Positions 9,659 through 22,400 of a stretch of DNA of 32,265 bases are shown one piece after another; the stretch's first letter is position 1, and each line of letters begins with the position of its first letter. The notes below the pieces were generated by a model, which was not told the origin of the DNA, ran no database searches, and saw nothing but the letters and a program-made list of their open reading frames with translations. The stretch is from Acephala macrosclerotiorum (Eukaryota; Ascomycota; Leotiomycetes; Helotiales; Mollisiaceae): contig MU119657.1 of assembly GCA_014904845.1 (NCBI GenBank), positions 1 to 32,265 on the forward strand, read 5' to 3'. Made by a program: the position numbers and the translations under genes.

Positions 9659-11425
9659 ATGGATCAATTTATCGATACTCCAAGGCCCTCCGGTACCTCT
9701 CAGGCTCTCGATCTCACCGAATTACAGCCCCTTGATCTTACCTCTGGTTCTCTAGCCCCTGAACAGCCCAAAAAGAGACGAAGAGGCATGACAGAAGCTG
9801 ATCGCCGAGCGCTACGGAGGCACAAGCAATCCCATCCTAAAACTACGCATGCTGATCTTATCAAGTGGTTCCAGGACGAGTTCCACCACAAAATCAACCA
9901 ATCCACTGTTTCCTTTAGCCTCAGTACTCAATTCGATTACCTTGATACCGATATACGAAAAGATACAAGCCTTACGGGTCGACGTTCGAGCCAATCTGAT
10001 TGGCCTGATCTTGAATCAGTACTCTTTGAATGGCAGCAGAAGATGCAGCAGCAAAAAGCGATAATTACGGGCGATATTCTCAAGCAAAAGGCACACGAAA
10101 TCTGGCACCTTCTCCCCCAATATTGCGAGCAACCAGAGCCTAAATGGTCCAATGGGTGGTTGACCAACTTCAAGAATCGCTTCCATATCAAGGAATATAT
10201 TTACCATGGCGAAGGCAGTACGGCAGATATCGAAAGCCCTGAAAATATCAAGCAAATGCAGGAAAATCGAGACCTGGCAGCCACATACCCTCCTGAGAAC
10301 GTCTTGAATATGGATGAGACTGGTTTATACTGGAAAATGTCACCAAATCGTACGCTGGCAACTGAGGCTAGTAATGGGGGCAAAAGGAGCAAAGAGCGAA
10401 TTACTCTTGCTCTTACGGTCAATGCCACAGGTACTGATAAGTGGGAGCCTTGGTTAATTGGGAAGAGTGAGAACCCTCGATGCTTTAAGCATGTCAATCG
10501 TCGACTTTTGGGTGTGCAATACCGGTATAATAATTCCAAGTGGATGACTGGTGTCATCTGTGCAGAATACCTCTATTGGCTCAATCGCAAGTATTCTGCT
10601 CAAGGCCGGCATGTCCTTCTCTTTATGGACAACTTCTCAGGACATGAATATGGCGTTGATCTCGTTGGTGGAAAACGAGCTCTCTCTCACGTACGAGTGG
10701 AATGGCTACCTCCCAATACGACATCGCATTGGCAACCGGCAGATCAGGGCATTATTAATACCTTCAAGCTTCATTATCGCAAGCAATGGGTTGGCTATAT
10801 GATCAAGCAATTTGAGGCGAACAAGGACCCCAATAAAACAGTCACTCTGCTCCATGCGATTAACTGGACAGTATATGCTTGGAACAACCACGTCAAAGCT
10901 TCTACGATTACCAATTGCTGGTACAAATCAAGTCTTATCGCAAAACCTCTTCTTGGTGGAGATCTCGATGCCCATAGCGAACTGGACGAGGAATGGGCTA
11001 CTCAACAAGCAAAAGACAAGGAAACTATCGAAGCCCTTCAATTGGCCATTCAGAGTACTACCCAATTCAACGATCCTCTTCCCATTAGCCAATTTATTGC
11101 ACCAATTGACGAGGCAATCGTGGAAGAAGAGAGTGTGACGCTGGAGGTAATTGTGAATCGCTATGCTCGTGGAGGTTCAGGGGATACTCAGTCTGATATG
11201 GAGGGGGAGGAGCAGGAGGAAGAGATTAGGAAAGTGAAGCTAGCTGAAGTGATAGCTGCACTTGATTTGGTAAATCTTTATGAGAAGCAACAGGAGGATG
11301 GACAAAGTGAGGTTATACGTAAGCTTGACGCTTTGAAAGCTACGTTTATCCAAAGGAACGTGGGAAAAGCAAAGCAGGCTTATTTAGAGCTTTCAGGAGG
11401 TACTTTACAAGTAGTGAGGCGTTAG
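9659..11425 (+). CDS. Fot1/pogo-family DDE transposase, 588 aa
   Basis: Transposase that would bind the element's inverted repeats and cut and paste it into TA sites. Order of domains: basic, HTH-like N-terminal region (about residues 40-90); CENP-B-type DNA-binding helix region with KWSNGWLTNFKNRFHIK at 162-178; DDE_1 catalytic core with D219 (NMDETGLYW), D324 (LLFMDNFSGHE) and D362 (PADQGIINTF), 37 residues between the last two. The C-terminal tail is acidic (EGEEQEEE) and charged, possibly coiled. Length fits Fot1-like proteins, and there is no stop, frameshift or intron. The start is the first ATG after a stop-containing leader with an A-rich context. All three catalytic acids are present, so the protein could be active. 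Confidence 0.95.
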   Translation: MDQFIDTPRPSGTSQALDLTELQPLDLTSGSLAPEQPKKRRRGMTEADRRALRRHKQSHPKTTHADLIKWFQDEFHHKINQSTVSFSLSTQFDYLDTDIRKDTSLTGRRSSQSDWPDLESVLFEWQQKMQQQKAIITGDILKQKAHEIWHLLPQYCEQPEPKWSNGWLTNFKNRFHIKEYIYHGEGSTADIESPENIKQMQENRDLAATYPPENVLNMDETGLYWKMSPNRTLATEASNGGKRSKERITLALTVNATGTDKWEPWLIGKSENPRCFKHVNRRLLGVQYRYNNSKWMTGVICAEYLYWLNRKYSAQGRHVLLFMDNFSGHEYGVDLVGGKRALSHVRVEWLPPNTTSHWQPADQGIINTFKLHYRKQWVGYMIKQFEANKDPNKTVTLLHAINWTVYAWNNHVKASTITNCWYKSSLIAKPLLGGDLDAHSELDEEWATQQAKDKETIEALQLAIQSTTQFNDPLPISQFIAPIDEAIVEEESVTLEVIVNRYARGGSGDTQSDMEGEEQEEEIRKVKLAEVIAALDLVNLYEKQQEDGQSEVIRKLDALKATFIQRNVGKAKQAYLELSGGTLQVVRR

Positions 11426-11536
11426 GATTGAGAAGTTTTTTATATATCTTCAGTTCTTCCTTATTTTTTATATGTGCACGTGATCCTTGATTTAACGATA
11501 CCTCGGTATATCGTTAGAAAAAGGCGCTAAAATTGA

Positions 11537-11560
11537 TATCGTTATATCGAGGTTCTACTG
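11537..11560 (-). repeat. Right terminal inverted repeat of the pogo element
   Basis: Reversed, it reads CAGTAGAACCTCGATATAAC, the canonical look of fungal pogo/Fot ends. It is followed immediately by the TA duplication. A second copy-like motif (ACGATACCTCGGTATATCGTT) lies at about 11,496-11,516. Confidence 0.85.
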
Positions 11561-11562
11561 TA

Positions 11563-13125
11563 TTAATTTCGAATTTAATTTTAATTATTTTTATTTGAAA
11601 ATATTCAATTTATAATTTTCATTTTAAACGATTTATTTTTTTATATTTACAATTTTTAATTTTTTTTTTAAAAAATAAAATTAAAAATATTCGTTTTTTC
11701 TTTTAATTAATATATTAATATTATTAAATTGCTTTTAATTTTTAATAATTAACGAATTTTATTTTTTTGCGATTTAATTTTTTTTTATTTTATTTTTTAT
11801 AAAAATTATTTTATAACGATTTTTATTAATTTAATAATATAAATATAATTACGTATTTTTATTTTTTATTATTATTAATATAAATTTTTATTTTTTTTTT
11901 TTTTAAATTTTAATTTTATATTTGTTTTTACAATTTAAAAAATGTAATTTAATTTATTAAAATTTATAAAAATATTTCGTATATATATTATATTGAAATT
12001 TTCGTATTTCAATTTTAAAATTATAATAAATTTTATTATTAATCTTTTTTTCGTATAATTAATTCGTAAAAACTCGTAAATAATTTTTAAATTTTTATAA
12101 AATTATAATTTTATTTTTTCGTTTTTCGTAATATAATATGTATTTTTATTTGTTTGTAATTATTTTTATATTCAATTTTATATTATTAAAATTATTATTA
12201 ATATTTATTATTTTTTAATATATTTTTTTTATATATTTATAATTTATAAAAAAAATTTCTTTATATATTTATTTAATAATATTTTCGTTTTTCGTAAAAA
12301 TATAATATATAATAAAATATTTTTTTTATAATATTTTTTTAATCGCTTTTAAATTTATATTAATTAAAATAATTTTAATTTTAATTTTAATTGTATTTTT
12401 TTATAATATAATATTTATATTTTTCAATTTTATTTTATAAATTAACGATTATATATTATTGTTTTTTTTTTAATTAATATAATTATTATTTATTAATTTT
12501 ACGATTTCAATTTTATTTTAATTTTTTAAACGTTTTTAATTTTATTTAATTAAATTATATTTAATTTTTTTCGAAATTATATTTTTAAATTTCGTTTTTA
12601 TTTTTCGAACAATTTTATCATATTTATAAATTTTAATTTCTTTCGTATAATAAATTTTTATTTATATTTTTTTACTTATTTTTTTTAATTATATTTTCAA
12701 ATTAATAAATAATATTTTAATAATATATTCAATTTCAATTCGTCGATTTTTTATTTTTTTTTTTAAAAAAATTCTTATATTAAATATTTTTAATTTATAA
12801 ATAAATATATTTATAAATATTATTTTATATATTAAAAATATTGTTCGTTTAATAACGTTTAATATTTTATCGAATTTTTTAATTTTATTTTTTTATTTTA
12901 TTTTTTTATTTTTTAAAATTAATATTTTTTTTATTATATTTTTAATTTATATAAAAATATTAATAATATAATCGTTTTATTAATCGTTTAAACTTTTTTA
13001 AAAAAAATTTTTTTTATCGTTTTATCGATTTAATTTATTAAATTTAATATTAAAATTATAATTTAATATTTTTAAATTACGTATTTTATAAATTTTAATT
13101 ATTTATTAAAATAAATATTTAAATA
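11563..13125. other. AT-rich sequence between pogo and copia
   Basis: About 1.56 kb of T-rich near-pure A/T DNA with scattered CpG. There are no open reading frames. The T excess on this strand would fit a retroelement coded on the other strand. Its last five bases (AAATA) are the left target duplication of the copia element. Confidence 0.4.
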
Positions 13126-13331
13126 TATAAATACAATATTAGTTTAGTAGTCACGTGCGGTACTAGGCCAGATCGGGACTAGCGCCGCTTGTGCTAGAGT
13201 TGAAATTATATTTTTCAATTCTTACGCGTTTACTAGATTTAGAAAACAATCAATCAATGAATTATTTAATTTATTTGTTTATTTCGTTTTTGATTTATTA
13301 TTAGTAATAAGTATTTTTGATAATATTAATA
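13126..13331 (+). repeat. 5' LTR of the copia element
   Basis: 206 bases. It starts TA where the 3' copy starts TG and ends TA, consistent with an original TG...CA changed by C-to-T/G-to-A mutation. It contains a GC-rich island (13,151-13,200, with CACGTG at 13,153) in an AT-rich frame. It differs from the 3' LTR at about 15 positions, all transitions, with no indels. Confidence 0.92.
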
Positions 13332-15241
13332 TTGATTAGTAATTGTTTAATTAATTACGAAATAATTAAGTTTTTATTTAAAAAAGATTGATTTATAAAA
13401 AAAAATGAATTTTTTAAATAGTTTGCTTTTTGTAAAAAAGTATTTAAAATAATTAATATATTTTCGAAAAAACGAGAATTTATAAGAATTTTCTTATAAA
13501 AACGCGTTAAAAGTATTGAGATTATTAAAGACTTAAAAATAATAATGTAAAAGCGATTTCAAGTTTATATTTACTTTTTAAATTTACGTTTACTACGTAG
13601 AATAATAACGTTTACAAAAGACGAATAAAAGAGCGTAAAAGCGATTTCAAGTTTGTATTAATTTATTTGAATTTACGTTAAAAACGAACTTTTAAAAAAA
13701 GTTTTACGTTTTTATTTGTTATTTAATTAAAAGTATATAAATATTAATAATAATATTTATTTGAATTCGAATTAAAATTTTCAATCTTTTTATTATTTAT
13801 TGTATAATTATTTTTTAAAATAGTAAATTTGTTTAAAATCAAATTTTTTTATAATAAAAATAAATAGAAAAAAGATTTCGATTTTACGAACAATAAAAAT
13901 TTCAATAAAATAATATTAAATAAATATATTTTTTATTACTTTGAAATATATAAAAAGAAAAAATATTTTAATTACAATTTATAAGAATATTTTTAAGAAA
14001 ATTTTAAAAATTACTCGCAAAAAAATTTACGCTTAATATATAAAGATTTTATACGCTATTTATAAAACTTTTTACGTATTTACAAAGTTTAAATATCGAA
14101 AAATAAAAAGTTTATTATTGATAATTTGAAAAAAGTTTTTCAATAAAAAGAATTTTATAAATAAATACAAATAGAAATCGTTAATCAATTAAAAAATAGA
14201 GATTTTTTTTCTCAATAAAATCGATTAATTTAATTAGTAAATTAAAGTGTTTTAGTATTAGTATTCAACAATTAAAATATAATCACTTTTACGATTTCAA
14301 TTATTAGTATAAACTTTTTTATTATAAATACGATTATTTCTACGAATACTTTTTATATTTTTTTTATTACAATTTTTTTTATAAATACGAATTTGTTTAA
14401 TATAATATAAAATACTCAATTTATTTATTAGTAATTTTTTTAATAATAATCGAATCAATATAATAATCTATGAAATATTTTTATTAAATTGCTTATAAAT
14501 TTAATAAAGATTTATACTGATAATAAAAAGTATAATAAAGAGTTATACGATATTTTTAATTGTAAATTGTTGATATTTTATAATTATTATAATAAGATCG
14601 AATTATTTTAAGATTAATACGATAAAATATTTTTTATTAATTTTATAGAACGTGTAAACGCGTTTTATTTCAATAAATTTCTAGAAAGAGATTTCGATTT
14701 TATTATACTAGTAATAATAATAAAAATTTATTTCAAGACTGAAAAAAATCGTTAATTATATATATTTTTATAGAGAAAAACAATTCTAATAAAAATTGTT
14801 ACAATTAATTTAATAAAAATTAAATTAAAATATTTACAAATATTTTTCGATTAATTTCAAAAGATTTAATTAGACTTATTACTAGAATATTAAACGAAAT
14901 ATGATTTGTAAAATCAAATTATTAGTATTTATCGAAATATTGAAAAATGCAATTTTGCTTTTTACAAATTCGTTAGTACTTTTGAAAGCGTTTGTATTGA
15001 ATTGCGATCAGTAGTAAATATTGTAACGCGATTACGTGAAATATAGTAATATAATTTAGATTCTATTTTTTAAGATCAAAAAAAAAACGAACTCGATTAA
15101 AATTGAATTGATTGTATTTATAAAGAACGAGATAAAGAACGCGATCGAGTATAAAGTCGAGAATATTGAGATCGAGAAAACTTTCGAAGTAAATATTGTA
15201 AAAATCATAAATTTCAAAAAGAATAATACTAGAAGAAATAC

Positions 15242-15700
15242 TATATTTGTAGTAAGTCGAGATATTGATTAATAAAGTATACGATAAAAGAATGACAATA
15301 AATATATACAAAGTTTCGATAGTAAATTTAATATACGATAAATCGAGATATTATAATAATTTATTATTAAATTTTTTTCACTAAAATCGAGAGAATAGAA
15401 AGTTTATTAAAAGATAATCAAGTAATAGAAATTGATCAATTACTAATAAATATAGAGATAAAAAACGAGAAAAAGAATTATTTTATCGAGTTTAAAAAGA
15501 TTAATAATATGCAAATAATAATTATTTTAAATAATTAATTTACTCGTTATATTATTACGAGAGAAAATATATTCAATATTTTATTATTATAATTTGAATT
15601 ATTTGAATCGAATTAATATTTATTTTTTATTTTCAAAGATTAATATTTTTTAGAGATTTTTCAAGGGATTATATTGAATAATAAAATTACTGAAATATCA
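15242..15700 (+). pseudogene. Relic of copia Gag zinc knuckle and protease
   Basis: In one reading frame, stop codons included, a Cys-x2-position pattern followed by R-Y-stop-L-I-K-Y-T resembles the C-x2-C...CW.TKHT zinc-knuckle region of fungal copia Gag. About 400 bases later QGIILNNKITEIS resembles the protease strand QGIILDxGA.xS with its catalytic Asp changed to Asn. The order and the shared frame support the reading; several residues are altered exactly as G-to-A or C-to-T changes would do. Confidence 0.55.
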
Positions 15701-17859
15701 ATTACTAGTCAATTACAATTTATAGTACTATGAAAGTTTAATATTAACGTTCAATTGAATGTATTTACAATCGAAGTTTATAAAATTTACTTTAGTAAAA
15801 GTATTATTTTATTGTAAAAAATTATTTGAATCGATATTTTATTAAATATTATTACTTTTTACGTTGTTTTTGTAAATATACTTTTTTTATTTTGTATTTA
15901 AAATATGAATACTATGAATATAAAATTCGATAATTTAAAGAATATTTTGATTTAAAAAAACAAAATCGTTTTTATTGTAAGAAAATGAAATTATTTATAA
16001 ATATTATTATATTAATTAAAAAAGAATTTAATTTAAAATTATTTTATCGATATAAAATTACATTAATTGTATAGACGTTTTGATTATCTATTAATACGAC
16101 GTTTTATAAAAAATTTTCAATAAATTAATTATAATGTAAATATTAAATATATTTAATATTTTATTAAGTATTATTACTATTATTAAATACATAAATAATT
16201 ATTTGAAAAATTCAAGTTTATTTTACAAAATAATTATAAATTTAATTATTTGATTATTGTTAATATTTTATACTTAAATAAGAAATTAATTTTATAAGTA
16301 GTAAATTCGTTTATAGTATTTTAAATTATTAAATTTATAAAAAATATATTTGCGAAAATAGTATAGAATATATTATATATATATTAAATCGATATATATT
16401 AAAAATTATTGAATTATATTGTTTATAACGTTAAAAAAAACTTTTTATTTACAAAGTTTTAATAAAACGTTAAAATAATAATAATTGAAATCAAAAAAAT
16501 ATTTATTGAAACTTATAATAATATAAAAAAAATAAAGAAATATTACATTTTACTACGTTGAATTTACGAGATTATTTACGATAAATTAATTGAAAAATAA
16601 ATCGATAAAAATATAATTTTACAAATAGTAATTAAAATTATTAACGATTCGATAAAATTGAACGATATTGTATTTACGTTACTAGTTTTTAGAGTATATT
16701 TTAAAATGACTAGTAACGATATATTATTACTATTAATTATTAAAAAAATTGAAACAATTCGAGTAATTATTAAAAAAATATATCGTTTATATATTTAATA
16801 TTAAATTAACGATACGTTTTCAATGAAAAACGATCCAAATACGAAGTTTATATTAGATTTATCAATTCTATTTAAAGTATATATTTAATATAAAAAAAAC
16901 AAATAAAAAAAACTATACAAACTATTAGTAATTAATAGAAAAATATATATAATCGATATATTTTACGAGTCGATTAATTTTCGTTTAACGATTATTAAAT
17001 TTTATTATACGAAAAAAGAAGTACTAAAAATTTATAATCGAATTAATAATCAAAAAAATAATTAAAAAAATTAAAAAAAAATTCTAATTTTTTTAATCGA
17101 GTAAAATAAACGAAAAATCAATTAAAAAACGTAATTGAAAACGTTTAAGAAAATCACGAAATAAAAATATACGTAATAAAAAATTTAAACAAAATAAATA
17201 CTATAATTTTATTGAGAACGACGAAAAAAATTACAAAGATTTCAATAATTAAATTTTTATTACTATTGTCGAAAAAATTAAAATTTTTATAGTTTTTATA
17301 ATAAATAAAAAAAAAAGCAATATAAAATTATTATTAAAACTACAAAAAAAAAATATAATTACAATTTTTAAACAATTATTTGAAACGTTTTAAAAAAAGA
17401 AAATTAATAATTTGATTACAAAATTTTTTTTTAATTTCATTTAATACGATTTTAATAAATATATTAGAATTCGAATTTTTAATTCGAAATTAATTAATAA
17501 GATCAAAAACAAAACTATCGATATTTTCTACGAAAAATCGAAACTAGTAATTTAAACATATAACGACAAAAGAAAAAAAATAATTTTTATGCAATTTTCG
17601 ACAATACAAAAAATTAATTAACGATTGATTATCGTTTTAATATTTTTTTTAATTCAATTTCCAAATAAAAAAATTAAAATATAATTTTGTAATATTATTT
17701 AAATTTATATTTAATTTACAATAAATTTTTAACGATTTATATTAATACATTTATTAAAAAAAAATTGTTATTTATATTTATTAAATACGATTATAATTAT
17801 TTTGAAATTTTTATATAAAATTGCAAAAATAAAAATATACTAATAAATTACATATTACA

Positions 17860-18420
17860 AGTATTATAAAAAGAAATTGTTTATAATTATATCGATATAC
17901 GATTTTTGTTTTTTAATTACAATTATCAAAGAATTCTTCGACGTTATTGAAATACAAATCAACAATACATTTATATTAGTAAAAAAAAGATTTTCTATTT
18001 TCAAGAAAAACGAATTCAATAAAATTAAATTTCTAATCAAATTTAAAAAAATCTTAATATTAAAAACATTATTAATTTTCAATAAATACGTTTTAATTCA
18101 ATTTAAAAATACAATCTAATTATAATAAAAAAATCAAAACAAAAAAATTAAATTAATAAATATTAAATCATTTAATTTTCAAATTAAATATTAAAAATAA
18201 TAAATTAAAAAAACTTATATTATTACAATTTACTAATTTGAAATAATTTTCGATTTATTTATTATTATTTAATATTAAAATTTAACAAAGAAAAGAATTA
18301 CTACGTTGAATAAAAAATTAAAATAATAGATTAAGAATTTGAATCAAAGATTCAAATATATTACTCTCGATTTATTTACAGTAAAATTTTTCGTTTTTAT
18401 TGATAGTTTATTTGCAAATA
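17860..18420 (+). pseudogene. Relic of copia reverse transcriptase
   Basis: The segment from 17,877 includes EIQINNTFILVKK and EFNKIKFLIKFKKILILKT, which line up with the copia RT blocks QxDVVNAFLN and GFNKPGKVLKLxKALYGLKTS. About 280 bases further in the same frame FVFIDSLFANN lines up with the catalytic FYVDDI block. The second catalytic Asp is Ser. Stops separate the blocks. The match is by motif order and is not a full alignment. Confidence 0.6.
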
Positions 18421-18895
18421 ATAAAAATTTTAGTTTTTAAATTGAATATAAAATTATTTTAATAAATAAATATTAATTAAACGATAAAAAATTCGAAATC
18501 AAAAGAAATTTTATTTATTATAATTCTATTAAAAACAAACGCGTTATTAAAAACGTTTTAATTTTTGAGATATATAGTATAATAAAAGAAATCAATATAA
18601 TAATCGCAATCGAATTTATTATTAATATGATTATTCAATAATTCGATTTTTTTAAGATCTCAATAATCGTTTATACAAATTTATATTCATTATACGAGTA
18701 TTTAATTAAATTGAAAACGATTAAAAAAAAGCGTTTTATGATTGATATTATAGTTTTTCGTTAATCGTATAAACGCAAAAAACTATAAAAAATTTAATAA
18801 ATCAATAATCAAAATAATTTAATAGATATTATAATAAAATTAATATTTAATAAAACTTTGAAAAAGTTTCTAAATATGAATTACTTTAAAATACG

Positions 18896-18958
<63 letters not shown>
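18896..18958 (+). repeat. 63-base poly-A run within the copia relic
   Basis: An uninterrupted run of 63 A followed by TTTATT and a second run of about 20 A (to about 18,983). It lies where the copia RNase H region should be. An open frame through it (18,858-19,100) is only poly-lysine and is not a gene. The length is suspicious and could be slippage or an assembly effect. Confidence 0.9.
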
Positions 18959-18961
<3 letters not shown>

Positions 18962-19256
18962 ATTAAAAAAAAAAAAAAAAAAATTGATTTTTATATTGTA
19001 TTTCAAATCTTATAATTATTTAATTTATAAAATCAAAAAAAAAAAATTTATTTCAATTTCGATATTTATAATCCTCGACGAACTTCGAGAACAGTATTAA
19101 TCTATTAGTATTATTTTCAAAATTTAATCATATGATTTTTGTATTAAAATACCAACGAATTTTACGTATTAACGAATTAAAAAAAAAAAAAAAAATAATA
19201 ACGTTTTTTAAATAATTAAATTAAATCAATTTTTGTTATAAAAAAAGAATTACTAA

Positions 19257-19462
19257 TGTAAATACAATATTAGTTTAGTAGTCACGTGCAGTACTAGGCC
19301 AGATCGAGACTAGCGCCGCTTGTACTAGAGTTGAAATTATATCTTTTAATTCTTATGTACTTATTAGATTTAGAAAATAATTAATCAACGAATTATTTAA
19401 TTTATTTGTTTATTTCGTTTTTGATTTATTATTAGTAATAAGTATTTTTAATAATATTAATA
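19257..19462 (+). repeat. 3' LTR of the copia element
   Basis: 206 bases, starting TG and ending TA, followed by the AAATA target duplication. It keeps the same GC-rich island as the 5' LTR. A short purine tract (19,240-19,248) lies just upstream and could be what is left of the polypurine tract. Confidence 0.92.
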
Positions 19463-22400
19463 AAATATTTAATTATCAATTTTTAATCGAAAATTTAATT
19501 ATTTATTATAATTTTAATTTTTTTAATATTTTTAATATATTTAAAAATTAAATTTTATTTTAAAAAATTTTTTAATTATATTTAATTATATTTTTATTAT
19601 TTTTATTATTTTTTTAAAAATTTTATATAATGCGTACATAAATATATTATTAATATATATTGTTATATTGATTCAAAATTCAATAAATACTATTAATATT
19701 ACGAATAAAATTAAAAAAATTAATAATTTTTAAAATAATTTATTTTTTAAATTAATTAATATTTTTTTTTCAATATATTAAAAACTTTTTTAATATTTAT
19801 AAATATTTTTATTATTATTTTATTATTTATAATTTTTTTTTCCAATATAATAAATTATAATTTTAATTATATTTATAATATTTTTTTTCGAAATATTTTT
19901 TACGTATATTTTTTTAATTTAATTTTTAATCAATTTATTATTATTTAATCGAATTATAATTATTTTTTTAAATTTTTATTTTAATACAAATAAAAATACA
20001 ATAAAACGCTATTTTTTGATTGTAATTAAATTTTTTCTTTTTTTGAAAATTAATACGAATTTATAAACTTTAAAAAAATAATTATTTTTAATTATATATT
20101 TATTAAATAATTTTATAATAATAATTTCTATTAATAATCAAATTTATTTTAAAATAAAAATCGTAATTTTATTGAATTTTATAATTAAAATATTTATTTT
20201 TATAAATATTTTTTTTTATTTTTTTTATATTAAATAATATTTAAATTATTTTTTTAATTATTTAAACGTTTTTATTATTAATTATTTTTTTCGAATTTAA
20301 AACTTTTTTTAATAATATAAAAAAGTATTTAAAAATTTTTATAATTAATTTATTACGTTTTTTTTTTTTAATCGCATAAAAAAAAATTTAATAATTTAAT
20401 AATTTTATTTTTATTTTATAATTTAATATACGTTTTTATTTATAATAATATTTTTTATTTAATTTTATTTAAAAAAAAAAGTTTTTTTAAATTATTTATA
20501 TATTTTTTTTAATATATTTTTTTTTGAATTTTTATTTTCAATTTATTTTAATATAATAAATTTTTTATAAATTTTTATAAATTTTTCATTTTATTATAAA
20601 AATTTACAAATTTTTGTATTTTATAAATTATTATATTTTTTAATTAAAAAAATTTTATTTTTTAAAATTTTATAATTAATATATTTTAATAATTTTTATT
20701 ATTTCAATTATTAAAAAAAAACTTTTTAAAAGTTTTTTAATTTAATTTTTTTTATATTCAATTTTTATTTTTTAATTTTTTTAAATTTCAATATTCTCAT
20801 TTATAAAAATAAATAATTCAAATTATAATAAATTATTGAATTTATTTAAATTTATATATTTAATATATTTAATATTACAAAATTTAAAAAAAAATTAATA
20901 TATTATTAATTTTTTTTTATTATATATTTTAAAATTATATTTATTAAAATTTTTAATAATAATATATTTTTTTATTACTAAAATTATATAAATTTATTTA
21001 ATTATAATATTTTATATATATTTTTGATTTATATATATTGTATATTTTCAAATTTAATATTTTTATATTTATTTTATTATTTAATCGATTAAATTTTAAT
21101 TTTTTTTTTTACGAAAATAAAAATATTAATTTTTCGTTTTATTTCGTATATAATTCGAATATATCGTATATTAAATATATTTTTATTATTTTGTTTTTCA
21201 AATCGTATATATAAAATTTTTATATAAAAATTATTAATATTTTTTTTTAATTATCGTTTATAATAAAATCTTTTAAAAAAAAAATTTATATATATTATTA
21301 TTTAATATCGTAATATTTATACGAATTTATTAAATATTATTTAATTTATTATCGTTATTATTATAATTATTATTGAAACGATTATTTAAACGATAAATTC
21401 TTTTTTAAAAAAAAAATTTTAATTGAAATTTTCGTTTTTTATATTTTAGTTTTTATTTTAATAATTCGCGTTTTATTATTTTTTTATACGCGTTTTATTA
21501 TTATTTTTTACGCGTTTAAATAAATATTTTTTTTTTTAATTTTTAATTAAATATAAAAAATATAAAAAGTATTTTATTTTGTATTTTTTATTATAATAAA
21601 TAATATATTTTTATTCGTTAATAATAAAATCGTATATTACGTAATATTTTTTTTGAATATTTTATATATATATATATATTTCTTATATAAATCGAAATAA
21701 TATTCGTAATAATTATTATAAAAACGTAATTAATTACATTTTTTAATTTTAATAATTTTATTTTATTTTTTAAAATATATATTTTTTTAAATAATATTTA
21801 AACGTTTACAAATTCAAATTCATTTTTATTTATAAAAATTTCAATTTTAATTAATTTAAATTTATATAATTATTTAATTTTTTTTATTATTTTATCGATC
21901 GTTAAATAATATTTATTTTTAAATATTTCGAATTTTCAAATTATTATTTTATTTTATTATTTTTTTTTAATACAATTGTTTTTATTTTTATTTTAATTAA
22001 TTTCGTATATTTTATTAATTTATTTTATTATATTGAAATTTTATACGTTATTATTAATACGTGCGTAATTCGATTAATTCTAAAAAACTTTTTATAATTT
22101 TTTTAATTATTTTTAAATAATCGTTTAATTATTACGTTTATTTGTTTTTTATTTGAGAATTTTTTTTTTAGTTTAAAACGTAAAAAAATTCAAAGATTTT
22201 TTTCGAATTTAATTTAAATTGAATTTATTTTTTCGATTTTATTTTTATTTATTTTATTAATCAATTAATAATATTAATTAACGATTTTTTTTTTTTTTTT
22301 TATTTGAGTAATTTTATTAACAAATCTCGTTATAAATTCAATTTTATTAATTTTTAAATTTGAAATTTAATAAATATATACGTTTATCGTTCGATTTTTT

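Larger units (their letters stand above)
9478..11560 (+). mobile_element. Fot1/pogo-like DNA transposon, apparently complete
   Basis: Tc1/mariner-superfamily element of 2,083 bp flanked by TA on both sides (9,476-9,477 and 11,561-11,562), the expected target duplication. Imperfect terminal inverted repeats of about 25 bp: the left begins CAGCAGAACCTCGCTATA and the right, reversed, begins CAGTAGAACCTCGATATA. Subterminal repeats of CGATATAGCGAT/CGATATCC type follow. It carries one long open transposase gene. Composition is ordinary and sharply bounded by near-pure A/T on both sides, so it shows none of the mutation that destroyed its surroundings. Confidence 0.93.
13126..19462 (+). mobile_element. 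Degraded Ty1/copia LTR retrotransposon
   Basis: 6,337 bp, bounded by two 206-bp LTRs and a 5-bp target duplication AAATA (13,121-13,125 and 19,463-19,467). The interior reads Gag, protease, reverse transcriptase in + orientation, the copia layout. A Gag zinc-knuckle relic of the fungal copia type (YICSK...; about 15,242-15,295) and a protease relic (QGIIL then a mutated D-S/T-G site; 15,662-15,700) share one frame. A reverse transcriptase relic follows at 17,877-18,119 and the YVDD box reads FIDS at 18,396-18,407, in the same frame as that RT segment. Many stop codons lie between. The interior is A-rich and less severely mutated than the surrounding DNA. It cannot encode functional proteins. 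Confidence 0.88.

Noticed and set aside
15063..15311. 82-codon - strand open frame inside the copia element
   Set aside because: It lies opposite the Gag relic and is of low complexity; chance in AT-rich DNA.
18858..19100. 80-codon open frame
   Set aside because: It exists only because the poly-A run translates to lysine without stops.
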